From Diplolepis rosae (Eukaryota; Arthropoda; Insecta; Hymenoptera; Diplolepididae), in assembly GCA_030998225.1 (NCBI GenBank), contig JAPYXD010000391.1, positions 310,001 through 374,000 of the forward strand: a stretch of 64,000 nt of DNA, read 5' to 3'. Both the position numbers and the translations under genes were made by a program. Positions 34,322-45,303 of this stretch are shown here, piece after piece; the stretch's first letter is position 1; each line of letters begins with the position of its first letter. The notes under the pieces were generated by a model. That model was not told the origin of the DNA, did no database searches, and saw only the letters and a program-made list of their open reading frames with translations.

Positions 34322-35310
34322 ATGATTTTTTTTTTCTTTTTTTTGGGCGAGGAGGGAAAAATGGTGAAATCTTTTATAGACGTTGTACAGGACTCTCCTA
34401 GAACGAGGCTAGGCATACCTATTAAAACTAAAAAAACCCCTCTCTCGAACCAATACATTGCCCGGGAACCACCTTTCGGCTTTGAACTTCACGGGCGATT
34501 GGTTCCGGCTTATAGTCGCGTACGAATCTTTTGTCATCCGTTCGCTTGCCCCCCCCCCCCCCCGGCCCCGCCGCTCGCCCATTAGGCTTAATCGACCAGC
34601 CTCACTAGCCGGGAGAAGAAAAAGATCTCCCCCTAACCGACGAGGCAGTCCCGGCCGCCCGGAACTCGCGACCGGGGGCGTAGGCCCCGATGCGATTTCT
34701 ACTGGCCCTCCCCTTTGTTACTCTCCCGACTCTCATCGAGCTCTCTCGTCTTCGTCACAAGTGTGACGAATGACTTGATGAGCGTCCAGATTCGTTCAGA
34801 CTGGACCATCAGAGGAACCATCGTGTCAGGAGTGAGCTCAGCACCCACTGCCTGACTGACGGCCTCCCTTGCCACACCCCACTTTGCGCAGACGAAAAGT
34901 GCGTGCTCGGCATTATCCACAGGAGAATCGCAGTAGCAACACATCTCGTCTCTCTTCTTCAAACGCCTCAGGTACGCGTTAAAACAGCCATGGCCTGAGA
35001 GCGCTTGCGCCAAGTAAAAGCCAACTTTCCCGTGCTTTCTGTTCAGCCAGGTGGCGAGCTCCCGAATCAGGAGGTAAGTCCTTCTCCCGGTCTGCTCACC
35101 ATGCCATCTCGTCTGCCTTTTCTCGACGAGTCTGCGTCTTCCATCCTTGCGGATGGCCTCCTTCGCGCGAGCAATTTCCTGCAGGTTGGTACAAGTAAGC
35201 TCCTTGCGGAGCTGAATGTCCCCTGCCTTTCCTCCGCCAATAAGTCTATTGGCGGAACGCTCGCCAGGACCAACGCAGCACTCGTCGAAACAGTTCTATA
35301 TGCTGAAACT
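34322..35310 (-). mobile_element. R1-clade LINE, 5'-truncated 3' end
   Basis: GC-rich island against an AT-rich background. On the minus strand it runs from ORF2 C-terminal coding (about 35310-34699) through a 3' UTR with a long C/G homopolymer (34547-34563 on the plus strand) to an A-rich tail (read as a T run at 34325-34345). The upstream break at about 35310 is the usual 5' truncation. Confidence 0.75.
34699..35300 (-). pseudogene. R1-clade LINE ORF2 C-terminus (HC zinc-finger region)
   Basis: The open segment 35013-34699 reads LAQALSGHGCFNAYLRRLKK then EMCCYCDSPVDNAEHALFVC and AKW, the C-terminal Cys/His motif after the RT of R1-clade ORF2 proteins. Just upstream, in the same strand direction, ATWLNRKHGKVGFYLAQALS with a further Arg-rich stretch continues the protein. 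Whether it belongs to the same family as the LINE at 1-2309 cannot be told, because the two fragments do not overlap. Confidence 0.8.
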
Positions 35311-35734
35311 ATTCTCAGCACGACAGATTCAGTAATGATTACAGTGATCGTTATAGATTTTATGGGTCTATACGGTGAGGATCCCACCGAGTTTGGGAAA
35401 TATTCCAGTCATATTTGCCTTCATGCTTATGACGTCAGAAAAAATCTAAGATGGATGCAATAACCATTAGAAACTTGTGTTTTGTAGATGTTACCGTTAT
35501 CATACTATTTTATATTTTCTTTCAAAGACATTCGTAATATTTAAATAAAAGCTTTACTGCACATTTCAATAACTATATTGGAACCGTTCGAGTTATTTCA
35601 CTGAAAAATCATTGAAAATCGGCCGAATTTTTCTCATATCCTCAATTTTTGAACAATTTGGGAATTCTTCAAGAATAAATTTTTTCCATGTGCGTGAATA
35701 GATATAGCTGGTGAAACGATTGTTGCGATTCACG

Positions 35735-36045
35735 GTTTACTCAACTCTTAATTGAAGCTTAGAGTAGAATAAACGGAAAGCTCTAATATTTTTGTGATTG
35801 AATAAAATGTTGATTTTTTATAATTATACTATGAGTAATAATATATATTTTTAGAAATCTTTAATGCACGCTTTTATACTTCACCCTACACTTCTGAAAT
35901 TTACTCACCTTTGATTCATTCTTGAACATTTAATACATCACAAATAATTACAGTGATACTAAATAACTTCTAACTTGTCTATATGTCCCAAAGTTGATGG
36001 GAAGTTGAGTAAAATTACTTCAACTATTTTTGTCCGTGCAAGGCA
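35735..36045 (-). repeat. Further copy of the 61183-type MITE family (diverged)
   Basis: In reverse complement it begins ACAAAAATAGTTGAAGTAAT then TTTACTCAACT and ...CCAACTTTGGGACATATAGA, matching the start of the 61183 and 30242 copies. The far end (GAGTTGAGTAAACCGTGAAT) resembles the opposite terminus. Confidence 0.5.
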
Positions 36046-37700
36046 GAAGAATGAATATGTGACTCGGAATGAAGAATCAGAGTTATGGACTACAGAATTG
36101 ACTGGCAGAAACTAATTGATCTTTGTGGAATAAAATATGAGGAATCGATTGAAGTTAGTCCAGAAACTGAACAATTCAAAAAGGCAAGATACTTTTTGTC
36201 AAATTCGAAGCTGCGAAAACCAGCCACTACGCTCGACTTAAAACAACAAAGTTTTTCTTGATCATCTGTTTCGGTCCATAACACTGATTCTTGATTCCGT
36301 CTCACATTGTCAGTGTTCATATCGAAATATTTAACTATGGCGAAATATCTTCTAGTGGAAAGTCGGGTATACTGAAACACTTAACTTTGAATAATTATAT
36401 TTCATTTTACGAACAGTTTTGAAAACTTCAATCTGAAAACAAAAAAACAAAAAAATTTCAAACCAAATCAGTCCAGAAGTCATATATTTTTTCAAATGTT
36501 TTAAATACTTCAAAAAGGTTGGGAGATAAAATTTCGGGAGTGTACGTGAATTTATGTACCTCTTAATTCCTTAACTTATTCGGTTATTAAAAATTCTTAT
36601 TATCTTAATTTTATCTTAAATATTTTACTATATACATAATTATTTGTTAACTAAAATCTGTATTTTCTCAAGATTAATTTTATATAAATTCATTTTGTAT
36701 TTTCCTTGTTATAGTCTTGATAAGGACCAAAAAGTTGATCGAAACGTTGACGCAGCTTTTGAATAAAACAACTATACAAAACCGGAAAGGCCACCCATTT
36801 TACTGTCAAAATTATAATACCGGTAACAACATATCTACAAATTAAAAATTTTTTAAATCAAGAAAATTTTAAAGCATTAAATTTTCTTTCAAAACTTTGA
36901 AATATCCAAAAAAACGGTAAAAAGACACATAAAAGTTCACAAATTTTGAGGGTTATAAATAAGGGAAGTTTCGTGCAAAAACTTCCCAAAAATGAGAGGA
37001 AATTTAAATCTTTTTCAAAAATTGAAACTGTCTTGATTGGATTGATTTGGTTTAAACTTCTTCGGATTTCACGGATTGATTGAGTTTGAAAAATTGATTC
37101 GGGTTCAAGTTCTTCGGAATTCACGGATAAATTTTATTTGATACGTTGGTTCGAAATAGCGAGGAATGGCAGGGATTGGTTCAGAAAAAGATTTCGGAAT
37201 CGCGCGGACTCAAGGGAAATGAAACTTGCACCAGAGCTATTTTCATTAAATTTGATGACTGTCTTAAAGAAGAGAAATCTTGTAAACAAAAAGAGTTTGT
37301 GATCAAAGTTAATTTCACCCTTTTGTAAAGTGATCGGAAAAAAGGTCGCATTTAAATTTTATTACACGTTAGAGATTATTTAATAATTCATAAATAGCTG
37401 GCTTATATCATCCCTCAATATTTTCCAGTTTTGGCTTAGATTTTTTAAAGTTCATACTAATAGAATTCAATTATTATTTTTGAGAATTTTAATTCGTTTT
37501 ATGGAAATTTTTAGGCAAATTTTCATGTGAATGTGTTTCATTTTTTTACTCTTTGCACATTACCAAAGTTTACTCCAAAATAGGGCTTATATGTGAAATA
37601 TTTTTTAAATATTTTGCAAATAAAGAAGATGACTAATGAAGACTCCGATCAAAGTCGAAACTTTTTAAGGGAAAAAATAAAACCCTGAGTTACATTATTT
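36046..37700. other. AT-rich DNA, no supported gene
   Basis: An open stretch from 36088 reads MDYRIDWQKLIDLCGIKYEE and continues to a stop near 36260. It has no clear donor and no recognised domain, and could be an exon or chance. Minus-strand ORFs at 36090-36380 and 36858-37124 look like shadows. Confidence 0.35.
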
Positions 37701-37703
37701 TTG

Positions 37704-38627
37704 GACCCTCCTTAGCGGACCGACTGAACTCTAGGTTTACGCTACAGCGTAAACCTAGCTTAAACCTAGCGTAAAGTAGCAATATAACTCATGAAAGCGA
37801 CAAAATAAATATTTAACTTGTTTGTGCGCGGATAGAAATTTGATGGTTAAAAGTACCATTTTTGACGGTACACCAGAAACATTAGGAATTTCTGACAGTT
37901 AGTCCCAAAAATATGCTCCTTAAGATAATATGTTTCGGGAAACATCATCAAGAATGATGTTAAAAATTGAAAATTCATATGCCCACTTTCTTTTTTACAA
38001 AATATACCTTCAAACATGTGTATGCATATCTTTTGCGTTCACATTACAAGACATTCCATAGGTTGAAATATTATTTTTACGCATCTACGGCTCATTATGC
38101 TCGAAAAAAGAGGGAAAAACGAATTTTTTTTTGCAAAGTGCACCATATTTTGTCAATTTTCCAAAATTTTCTAAATCTTCACGTCAGTACCTCGGCAACT
38201 TAATTACGAATAACAAAGTATTTTCGTTTCAGAAGACAGATGCGTACTGTATCTTGCATACCGTTTGGGTCTGCCATTTTGAGAAGGTCTCGTTCGCGCT
38301 TCGATCATTTATTTACTAATTTAATAACACCTTTGAAACAATTAATGTAGTATTATATTTAAGAATGAAGCGAGGAAATCGTGAAGGAATAATTGAAACA
38401 TCTTAATTACTTTGCCTACACGTTGATCCTAAAAAGCGCTCGAAAATCGCTCTTGACACAGGTCTACCTGCTTAATACTAAAGTATAAAATTATTGTATG
38501 TCTTCATTACCTTTTAACGTTAATTTAACCATAGAATAAGGATACAAATAAGTTAAATATTTATTCTGTTGCTTTCATGAGTTATATTGCTACTTTAAGC
38601 TAGGTTTACGCCGGTCTGTTAGGGTTA
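37704..38627. mobile_element. MITE with ~90-bp TIRs
   Basis: Left arm near 37740-37835 (CGTAAACCTAGCTTAAACC ... AAAGTAGCAATATAACTCAT, then GAAAGCGACAAAATAAATAT) and right arm near 38535-38615 are inverted copies. The left arm also contains a perfect 12-bp palindrome CTAGGTTTACGC / GCGTAAACCTAG (37731-37758). Interior non-coding. Confidence 0.75.
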
Positions 38628-38689
38628 GAACCAAATTAAAAGCCAACTACTATCATTATATTATAATATTGTAATAATCTGTGACCAAG

Positions 38690-39640
38690 CAAAAATTAAT
38701 ATTCGGACCAACGTCGATCCAACGCTGGATATCAACTTCCGACTGTCGGCGGACAGTCGAAATGATAACGATGTACTGCGTTGATACAACACCGGTTTCC
38801 AATGTTGTACCGGTACTGGTAACCAACATATTTTCAACTCTCGCTGTCAAAATTTCTAAAACACTGGTCATATACTTTCATTATTCAATCCATGTTTTAC
38901 TGTTAAAGACGTTCTTTAAAGAAGACTACCAGTGTCGAATCAACTTTGTACAAACACTGGTATTTTACAATGTTAAGGGTAGTACGAGCAGGGTACCGGG
39001 TGGGAATAGACCGCTGCGGGCGCGCGGTAAAGGGGTAAGGTTGATCAAAAAGCTGACCTTTTATTTAAATAGCTTTTTAATAAGTCGGTGACTACGGTTT
39101 TTTTTTAATTTCTTCGTTAAGGTCTTGGCTTTAAATTATATAGTTTTTTTTTCATTTTCATCGACAAATTTGGGCGAAAATTATTAAAACATTTCATCTA
39201 TCCACCACTTTGCCATAAGAACAATGTTTAATATGCTGACTTTTGAAGTCGATTATCTGTTTAAACAATCGGTCAACCCCCCTCAAATTTTCAGAATTTG
39301 TTTAGTCGTATTTGAACTTCACATAATAGAAAAATCAAATCTTTTCTTCGAAGATGCTACCGTGCTCGTACTACCTTGATTATCAGAGTCGATTAGACAT
39401 TGCGTGGACATTGTATATTTACTGTCGGAAAATTACTTTTTCCACAGTCGGAAGAAGGTTGAGCCTGTTGTACATCGAACATTGTACAAACTCTGGTATT
39501 ATACAGTCGACAATCGGGGCTGAATAGACACCTGCTAAACCTCGGATATCCACTGTCGGAAAATTACTCTTTCCATGGTCGGAATAAGGTTGGGCCAATT
39601 GTTTCTCAACATTGTACCAACATTGTCAATCAACATTTGA
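38690..39640. repeat. Degenerate TGTCGG-type repeat array with a nested MITE
   Basis: The phrase ACTGTCGGAAAATTACT, then CTTTTTCCA(C/T)(A/G)GTCGGAA, recurs at about 39418 and 39548 (~130-bp spacing). Related phrases (CAACATTGTACCAACATTGT, CAAACACTGGTATTTTACAA) occur from 38690 on. The array is split by the element at 38974-39378. Confidence 0.55.
38974..39378. mobile_element. ~405-bp MITE inside the TGTCGG repeat
   Basis: Ends TAAGGGTAGTACGAGCAGGG and TGCTCGTACTACCTTGA are inverted. Interior has a short G-rich piece (CTGCGGGCGCGCGGTAAAGG) and AT-rich DNA, no ORF. Confidence 0.65.
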
Positions 39641-39649
39641 TCTCCTAAA

Positions 39650-40900
39650 TTGGACCAATATTTAACCGATCGTCACAGCTGGCAAAGTGTCATGATTTCT
39701 GCTTCAATGATGTACCAAATATTAAAGAATGCATTACAGTCCGGTAAACTTTAAGAATGCAAAGTAAAATTTCGGAATGTGCGTCAAAGATTATTACAAT
39801 AATATTAAATAATCTCCAACTTGTTTATGTGTCCTAATTTTGCTCAAAAGTTGAGTAAACTTTCTCGAACAATTTGCCTCCGCATGGTGCCTGCGCAGAT
39901 GATATCGTCCTTATATTTTTCTCGTCAATGACTTGAAAAAGGATATATCCTTACAATGCAACACCTGGGACGCAAATATAATGATGCTTCATGGTACGCC
40001 CTTAAGAAAAAACTCTATTTTGATGAATTTATTTAAATTAATTACTATATGAAACAACAATTTTTCTGAATTAGATTTTTCCTTAATGCCTACTGTATTT
40101 TGTTCATTTTAGCAAAGTTTTCGGCCACGTATCTAATAAATCGCATAACTTGATAATTAATTAATCTTATTTATGTTCAGTTCCGCCTGACTTTTTAATA
40201 TATTCAGTTGTTATATTTACTCGTATTTATTCAGTTGTCATATCTATTACATGAAATACTAATATCTCTATATATTTTAATACATTTAGATTTTATAACT
40301 GTTTATATAAAATAATTGGCCTATAGTTCAATAACCATTTTTCTTCGTATATGCACTGTTCTTGCATATGCGTATATAAGGATAAAATTTGCATTGATTA
40401 GTTAATAAATTAAAATAGATAAATAGGCAGACACCATTCTTAAAATATTTTTGGCATCAGAGGATCTAAATGAGAAAATTCATCGGACAAGCCGGGGGTT
40501 GAATGTTAAGTAAACTTCAAATTGCAAATTGCAAAATAGGAATATAGTGACAAGACTCTAGTATACCATAAATAAACCGATCTACCGCCTGAGAAAATTG
40601 TAATGTATGCTTAAGTCTTATATACTACATAATTCTTATTTTGCAACCCGCTCGTGGCCAATCTGTGGCTAATATCATTCAATGTCTAAAAATAAATTCT
40701 ACATTTCCGTCACAAAAGTGTAATGGATGCAGATATGCATACAATTCCTCCAGTTTTTCACTTATTCATACGTTTTGGGTTTCCATAAAGGCAAATATAG
40801 TTCTTTATATATGCAGTGGTGTTTGTATATTTGTCTGTTGGCCTATCTTTTGCCAAAAAAAATCTACAATTAACAATATATACGTCTTTTTAAAATTTAT
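39650..40900. other. AT-rich DNA upstream of serine protease homolog 2
   Basis: No supported gene. A candidate signal peptide MQWCLYICLLAYLLP lies near 40812-40860 but lacks a clear donor in the needed phase, so exon 1 of the homolog remains unplaced. 39800-39890 contains a diverged terminus of the 61183-type MITE. Confidence 0.4.
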
Positions 40901-40923
40901 TAATCAAATGGCTATATGTGCAG

Positions 40924-41198
40924 TAAACATAAGAAAAACAGAGATAAAGCCTGAAGATTACACCAATATTCTTGTTTCGTTGTGGAAAATTATCTCTAAA
41001 CAAGTATATTACATATTATGCCTTGGAGCCTTGATTAAGTCAAATTTGATCTTTACTACTACTCAATGTTCTAACAAGCTGGAGTCACTTAGTGAGGTTG
41101 GCGTTTTGACTGGAATAAATAATATCACAGATTTTCCAGAACAAATTCAGTACAGTGAACAACCACTTCGTGAAAATTCGGAATTTTCTATCCTAATT
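40924..41198 (+). CDS. Serine protease homolog 2, exon 2
   Basis: Starts after TATGTGCAG and ends before GTAAGTATT. Entry phase 1 and exit phase 0 equal those of exon 2 of the paralog at 20703-20989, with length 275 vs 287 nt. It reads NILVSLWKIISK...YYILCLGALIKSNLIFTTTQCS. The S1 core pattern is kept, but the catalytic His of AAHC is replaced (TTQC) and the DIAL block reads EFSILI, so the catalytic Asp is missing. Together with the paralog this defines a small family of trypsin-fold pseudo-enzymes. The next exon is at 57361, 16 kb away, because the intron is filled with transposons. Confidence 0.68.
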
Positions 41199-43465
41199 GT
41201 AAGTATTCCAATATAACACTGAAGAATTTGATCTCAAATTACTTTTATCTTATTATTTTTTATAATAAGACATTTGTTAGATACTTATAATATGGGTCAG
41301 AATTTCTGAAACGGATCACCCGAATGGGGTGAAAATTCAAATCTACTTCAAAATGATTTTTTTTACGATAGTGTTTACCATTCCTGACATAAATCTAAAG
41401 TGATTTCGTTCAAAAAAAATTTTGATTATAATATTAACAATTAAAGATTTTTGTCACTTTTTTTTTGTAAAATTAATTCTGCCTGATCTAATTATCCGAT
41501 TTTTATATTTTTTGTGACAATGGAATCGTCATTTAACATAGATTGACTATGATTATTTCCGATTTGAAAACTTGAAATTTTATGTGAAATTTTAATAATT
41601 GTTTATAACAAATTGATAAACAAATGTCTTCTTCATCGGATTTCGACTGGAAAAAAAACCACATGTACTTCATTCAATTATCTTTCATATTCCGTTGAGA
41701 AAATAAATCGCCCGCATTTTGGAACGATCTAATTCGGGCGAAAACATAGTCGCGCGAGGTGCCAAAACTGCGCCGTTCGCTCACGCGCATTTATTCTTCA
41801 CCGCGCAAATGCTTCGTGCTATGTAAAAAGGATTTCTTGGGTGAATAAATAATAGATTTTTAAAACGTATATAAGTTGAGACGGCCCAGCCCCGAGTATC
41901 CGCCTTTTGCGACGAAACGGGGCTAAAATCCGCGAAACTAAGGCCATTTTAGGAACAAATAGATTCCCATGAGACTCGCACAAAAGAATTGCGAGGTATG
42001 ATCCAGTATTTGAGCAGCAATTAATGATTTACTTCCATACCGGGAGTGAACGCGGCGAGAACGAGGTAGTCTGGTGTTCACAGACATTTTCGTTCGTGCT
42101 CCCAGCGAGCGCCGCGCTGGCCTGTGGTTGCTGCCACACGACCAATTGCTCAGATCAAGCAGCGTGTGGCTTGGTTCGCTGGATGGATGGGCGTCCCTCG
42201 CTCACATTTCTTTTATTTTTTTTTATGGTTAGTTTTTATAGGTTTGTTAATTGTTGCTAATAAATGGAAATAAACAATTATACAAATACGACAATTATAA
42301 ATAAACATAATTGTCATTGCATTATGAAATATTATAAATAATCAAATATTGTAAATAAAGATAATTATTGTCATGTGATAAATTTGGTTAATATTAAATA
42401 CAATAAACAAGTACAGTTATAACTTGAACAGAAAATGACAAAAGGTTAGCATTGATTATCTGAAAATAATTTTGACTGGTAAATCATCAGCAAAATACCA
42501 AATTGGCAAATGAACAATGCGTGACCATCTAATCATTTCTTTTATTTAAAGGCTCGTTTTTATTTTTGAGAATTATCAGCATATAATAATAATCTTTTCA
42601 ATCTTTCTTAGAAGATTTTGAATTTTCTAACAACGTTCAAACCTTTACATACTGTTGTCCAATGGGAGCCCGCGCCTACGCTAATAGCACACGCCAAGCG
42701 GGAGGTGAGATGGGGGAAAGGCTTTCTCCTTGCCGTCGCGAGGCATGCTTTCTCTTATCAACGCATATCAATTTTTGAACACCTCTACGAGACAAAAAAA
42801 TCCAACGATTTGAAATTTGAAAAACGTCAACATGATCTCGAAAATGTCAGCTTTCTCCTGATACTGACTTCCAACCCAAAAACGGTCGAAAAAAGGGGGA
42901 AAACATCGTGTATAAAAATCTTAATTTATTAATTTAATTGGACGTAATCGCGGTCGTTAATTCAGGCGCGCGCAAGTTAATTAAGGGGGGAAATTGATTG
43001 AGAGGTGGAAATCCGAGGCGATGTGCTTGATTGCAAATCCTCGAAAAGTAGTCCGGTTCCGCACCTGCAAAAGGTGAGGACTTGTCGCTCGTCGCGGCGA
43101 TTTTTCTGGACGATATCTCAGGTCAGAGCTCATAGTCAGGTGACGTGCATTTTAGCATCACCGCACCTGACTATTGGAGAATCTGATCGTCTATGTTACC
43201 TAGCCCCCTTTTTTAGATAGGGATTAGCAGGCTTACGTTTTTTTTTGTTTTGGACGCGTGTCTCGATTGGATTTTGTCGCGGTTTACTGGTCTTTTTTTT
43301 TAGGCTTGACATCGACGTTACACGAGGGATTTAATTGTCAAAAGAAAATAATAAATAGATTTGTTCTTAAATTCTTGAGTGTCGAGTACCCGTTGACTCA
43401 CCCCGAGTGAGAAATTGGGAAAGTCACTCCTATTTTAAGGAATCTCTGTCTCGTAAATTGCCAAT

Positions 43466-43667
43466 CAGGTGCCGTAGCCCCTTTGGGCACTTTACCTGTG
43501 AGGTAATAATTTTTTTTATATATATATCACAAACCAAATTGTCAACCAGGTGCCGTAGCCCCTCAGGGCACTTTACCTGGGAGACGACATCCTTTTTCTC
43601 TTTCTTTTACTTTTTGGTAAATTCAATTGTGGATCTGGTGCCGTAGCCCCTTTGGGCACTTTACCAG
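43466..43667 (+). promoter_or_regulatory. Triple hairpin array in the 5' LTR
   Basis: Three ~33-base units at 43466-43498, 43546-43580 and 43635-43667. Each has an outer stem, the invariant GTGCCGTA, an inner GCCC/GGGC stem and the invariant ACTTT. The outer stem is CAGGT/ACCTG in units 1-2 (CCAGGT/ACCTGG in unit 2) and CTGGT/ACCAG in unit 3. The change is on both strands, so pairing is preserved. Identical triplet in the 3' LTR at 54983-55184. Role unknown; candidates are an RNA-binding signal, packaging element or E-box-type (CAGGTG) enhancer. Confidence 0.8.
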
Positions 43668-44107
43668 TGACACGTACTTCCTTACCCCCGGAGAATTGAA
43701 GAACAAATCTACGCGAAATCGCGTGATCAGGTGGGGAGGTTTTCATTTCAATAATTGAGGAATTGAACGCATCTTCTACGCAAATGATGAAAGTTTCTGT
43801 GAGTGTAAGCCCAAGTGCTTTTAGTCACCACAAAACCTCTGATGCTATAAATTTGGAAGATTTCCTTAATTTGAGCAAGCGAAAGACTAAATTGGTTCTT
43901 ATTAGTGTTTGAATGCTTCAAGGGTGGAGAACGGAATCGTAATGAACAAGGGAAAATTCATGTTGAAAAGAGCCTGCCAGTCGACCAAGTTTTATTTTCA
44001 GGAGTAGGGAATTCCCAAAATTAAAACGTGTTTTGAAGACATAACTGTGCGAAATAACACAGCAAATATTAATCGAAATTTTATTTATGAATTCTAGATA
44101 CGAAGTC

Positions 44108-44114
44108 TATAAAA
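44108..44114 (+). promoter_or_regulatory. LTR TATA box
   Basis: TATAAAA about 345 bp before the LTR end, followed 90 bp later by AATAAA (44206-44211). This places the U3/R border near 44135-44150 and gives a short R plus U5. Same arrangement in the 3' LTR (TATAAAA near 55625). Confidence 0.6.
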
Positions 44115-44205
44115 CGCAGGCAATATTTCGACGATTCCTCCGTATTACTCTTTCTCATTCCGAAAAACTGAAAATCGTGAGTTTCTTTGCCGTTCTTACT
44201 CATTA

Positions 44206-44211
44206 AATAAA
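44206..44211 (+). terminator. LTR polyadenylation signal
   Basis: AATAAA (a second AATAAA at 44213) downstream of the TATA box. In the 3' LTR the equivalent would end the transcript. Confidence 0.5.
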
Positions 44212-44457
44212 GAATAAAAATTCGCGAAATTTTCACCCTTCGTGTGACCCACTCAGAAATTTCGGAAGTAATTTTGTCTCAAAATAGGGCAAAATTGTTG
44301 TCTAATAACTCAGTAAATTAAGGTAATTAAAAATTGATGATTTGAAATTTAAAATCAGAATTTAAAAGCGAAACTTTTGACCAAGTCGGGCAAGAATAGA
44401 TTTATAAATACTTGAAAATTGATAAATTAAAGATCGTAAAGGTCGAAATGTTTCAAC

Positions 44458-44475
44458 TGGCGCCCAACGTGGGGC
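44458..44475 (+). promoter_or_regulatory. Primer-binding site (tRNA-Lys type)
   Basis: TGGCGCCCAACGTGGGGC two bases after the 5' LTR. It is complementary to the 3' end of tRNA-Lys of the type used by gypsy-like elements and several retroviruses. Confidence 0.9.
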
Positions 44476-45303
44476 ACGAAGGTTATTGAATTTGGAAATT
44501 TCGCGAAAATACAATCATTTCGTGTTTAGATAGAATACTTGATGTTATACCGGGTGGTCATTCCTAGCATGATCGTGACGTTTTGTCTGGAATTCCTGGT
44601 GAAATTGTCATAGTTCTGAGTCCAAAATAACTTGCCACCTTGTGCATGAATTTTATTTCAATTTAAAATATATTGTTAAGGTGAAGGAATTAGATTCACC
44701 TCCAAACCCTAAATCGTCAACATTCAAATGTCAGTTTGACGTCACTCAGCTGACTTTGACGTTTGACGTGGTGTGCTGGCACATGTAGCCAGTGAGTGAG
44801 CGCGAAGGTGAATGCCCTGCGCGATAAACAAAGAAGAAATAAGTCTTACTTCGAGCGAAGAAAGTCCTCGAAATAATACTTCAATTATTAAATTATATTT
44901 CGGTTTGATTTTAAAATAGATTCCTTCTTTCAGATTAAAGAAAATCTGACTAGGAATAAAAATTGAAATTAATAGTTTTTCTTTTGATATCCGTTAATTA
45001 ATTATCAATGTTAAATGGTCATAAATTTTTTTTTTGGTCAATAAATTTATCAATTTGAATTAGATGCGAGATTGGTTTTAATTTATTCTGTTTTTTTTTA
45101 AAAATGAGAGTTTTATTTTCATTTAATTTGTGATTTTTTTTTTTGGGTAATGATTTAATTACAATAAATTACGTTGATGAATTGTCCAAAACCAGGACAC
45201 TCAATTAACATTTAACTTAGTTTCTTTTGAGTATCGTGATCGTAAATCACTCAATTTGTATATTACCATTTATTTAATATAAATATATGAAATACCAAGA
45301 TTC
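44476..45303 (+). other. 5' leader of the LTR retrotransposon
   Basis: About 830 bp of untranslated sequence between primer site and gag. The AT-rich second half has long T runs near 45030 and 45120. It may hold the splice donor used for downstream ORFs; I could not single one out. Confidence 0.5.

Larger units (their letters stand above)
41877..44455 (+). repeat. 5' LTR (2,579 bp)
   Basis: Starts TGAGACGGCCCAGCCCCGAG, ends GGTCGAAATGTTTCA. Contains a TATA box, AATAAA and three related hairpins (separate entries). ORFs of 70-104 codons inside (for example 42618-42932) recur identically in the 3' LTR simply because LTRs are copies; no domain recognised. Confidence 0.93.

Noticed and set aside
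36088..36260. Possible exon beginning MDYRIDWQKL
   Set aside because: No donor, no domain and no partner exon in phase; left as unexplained open sequence.
43466..43667. LTR hairpins considered as factor-independent terminators
   Set aside because: No uridine tract follows and the context is a eukaryotic pol II LTR.
41877..44455. ORFs of 71-104 codons inside the LTRs (42024, 42618, 43005, 43407)
   Set aside because: They recur in the 3' LTR only because LTRs are copies. No domain, signal or codon pattern supports them, and one spans the hairpin array.
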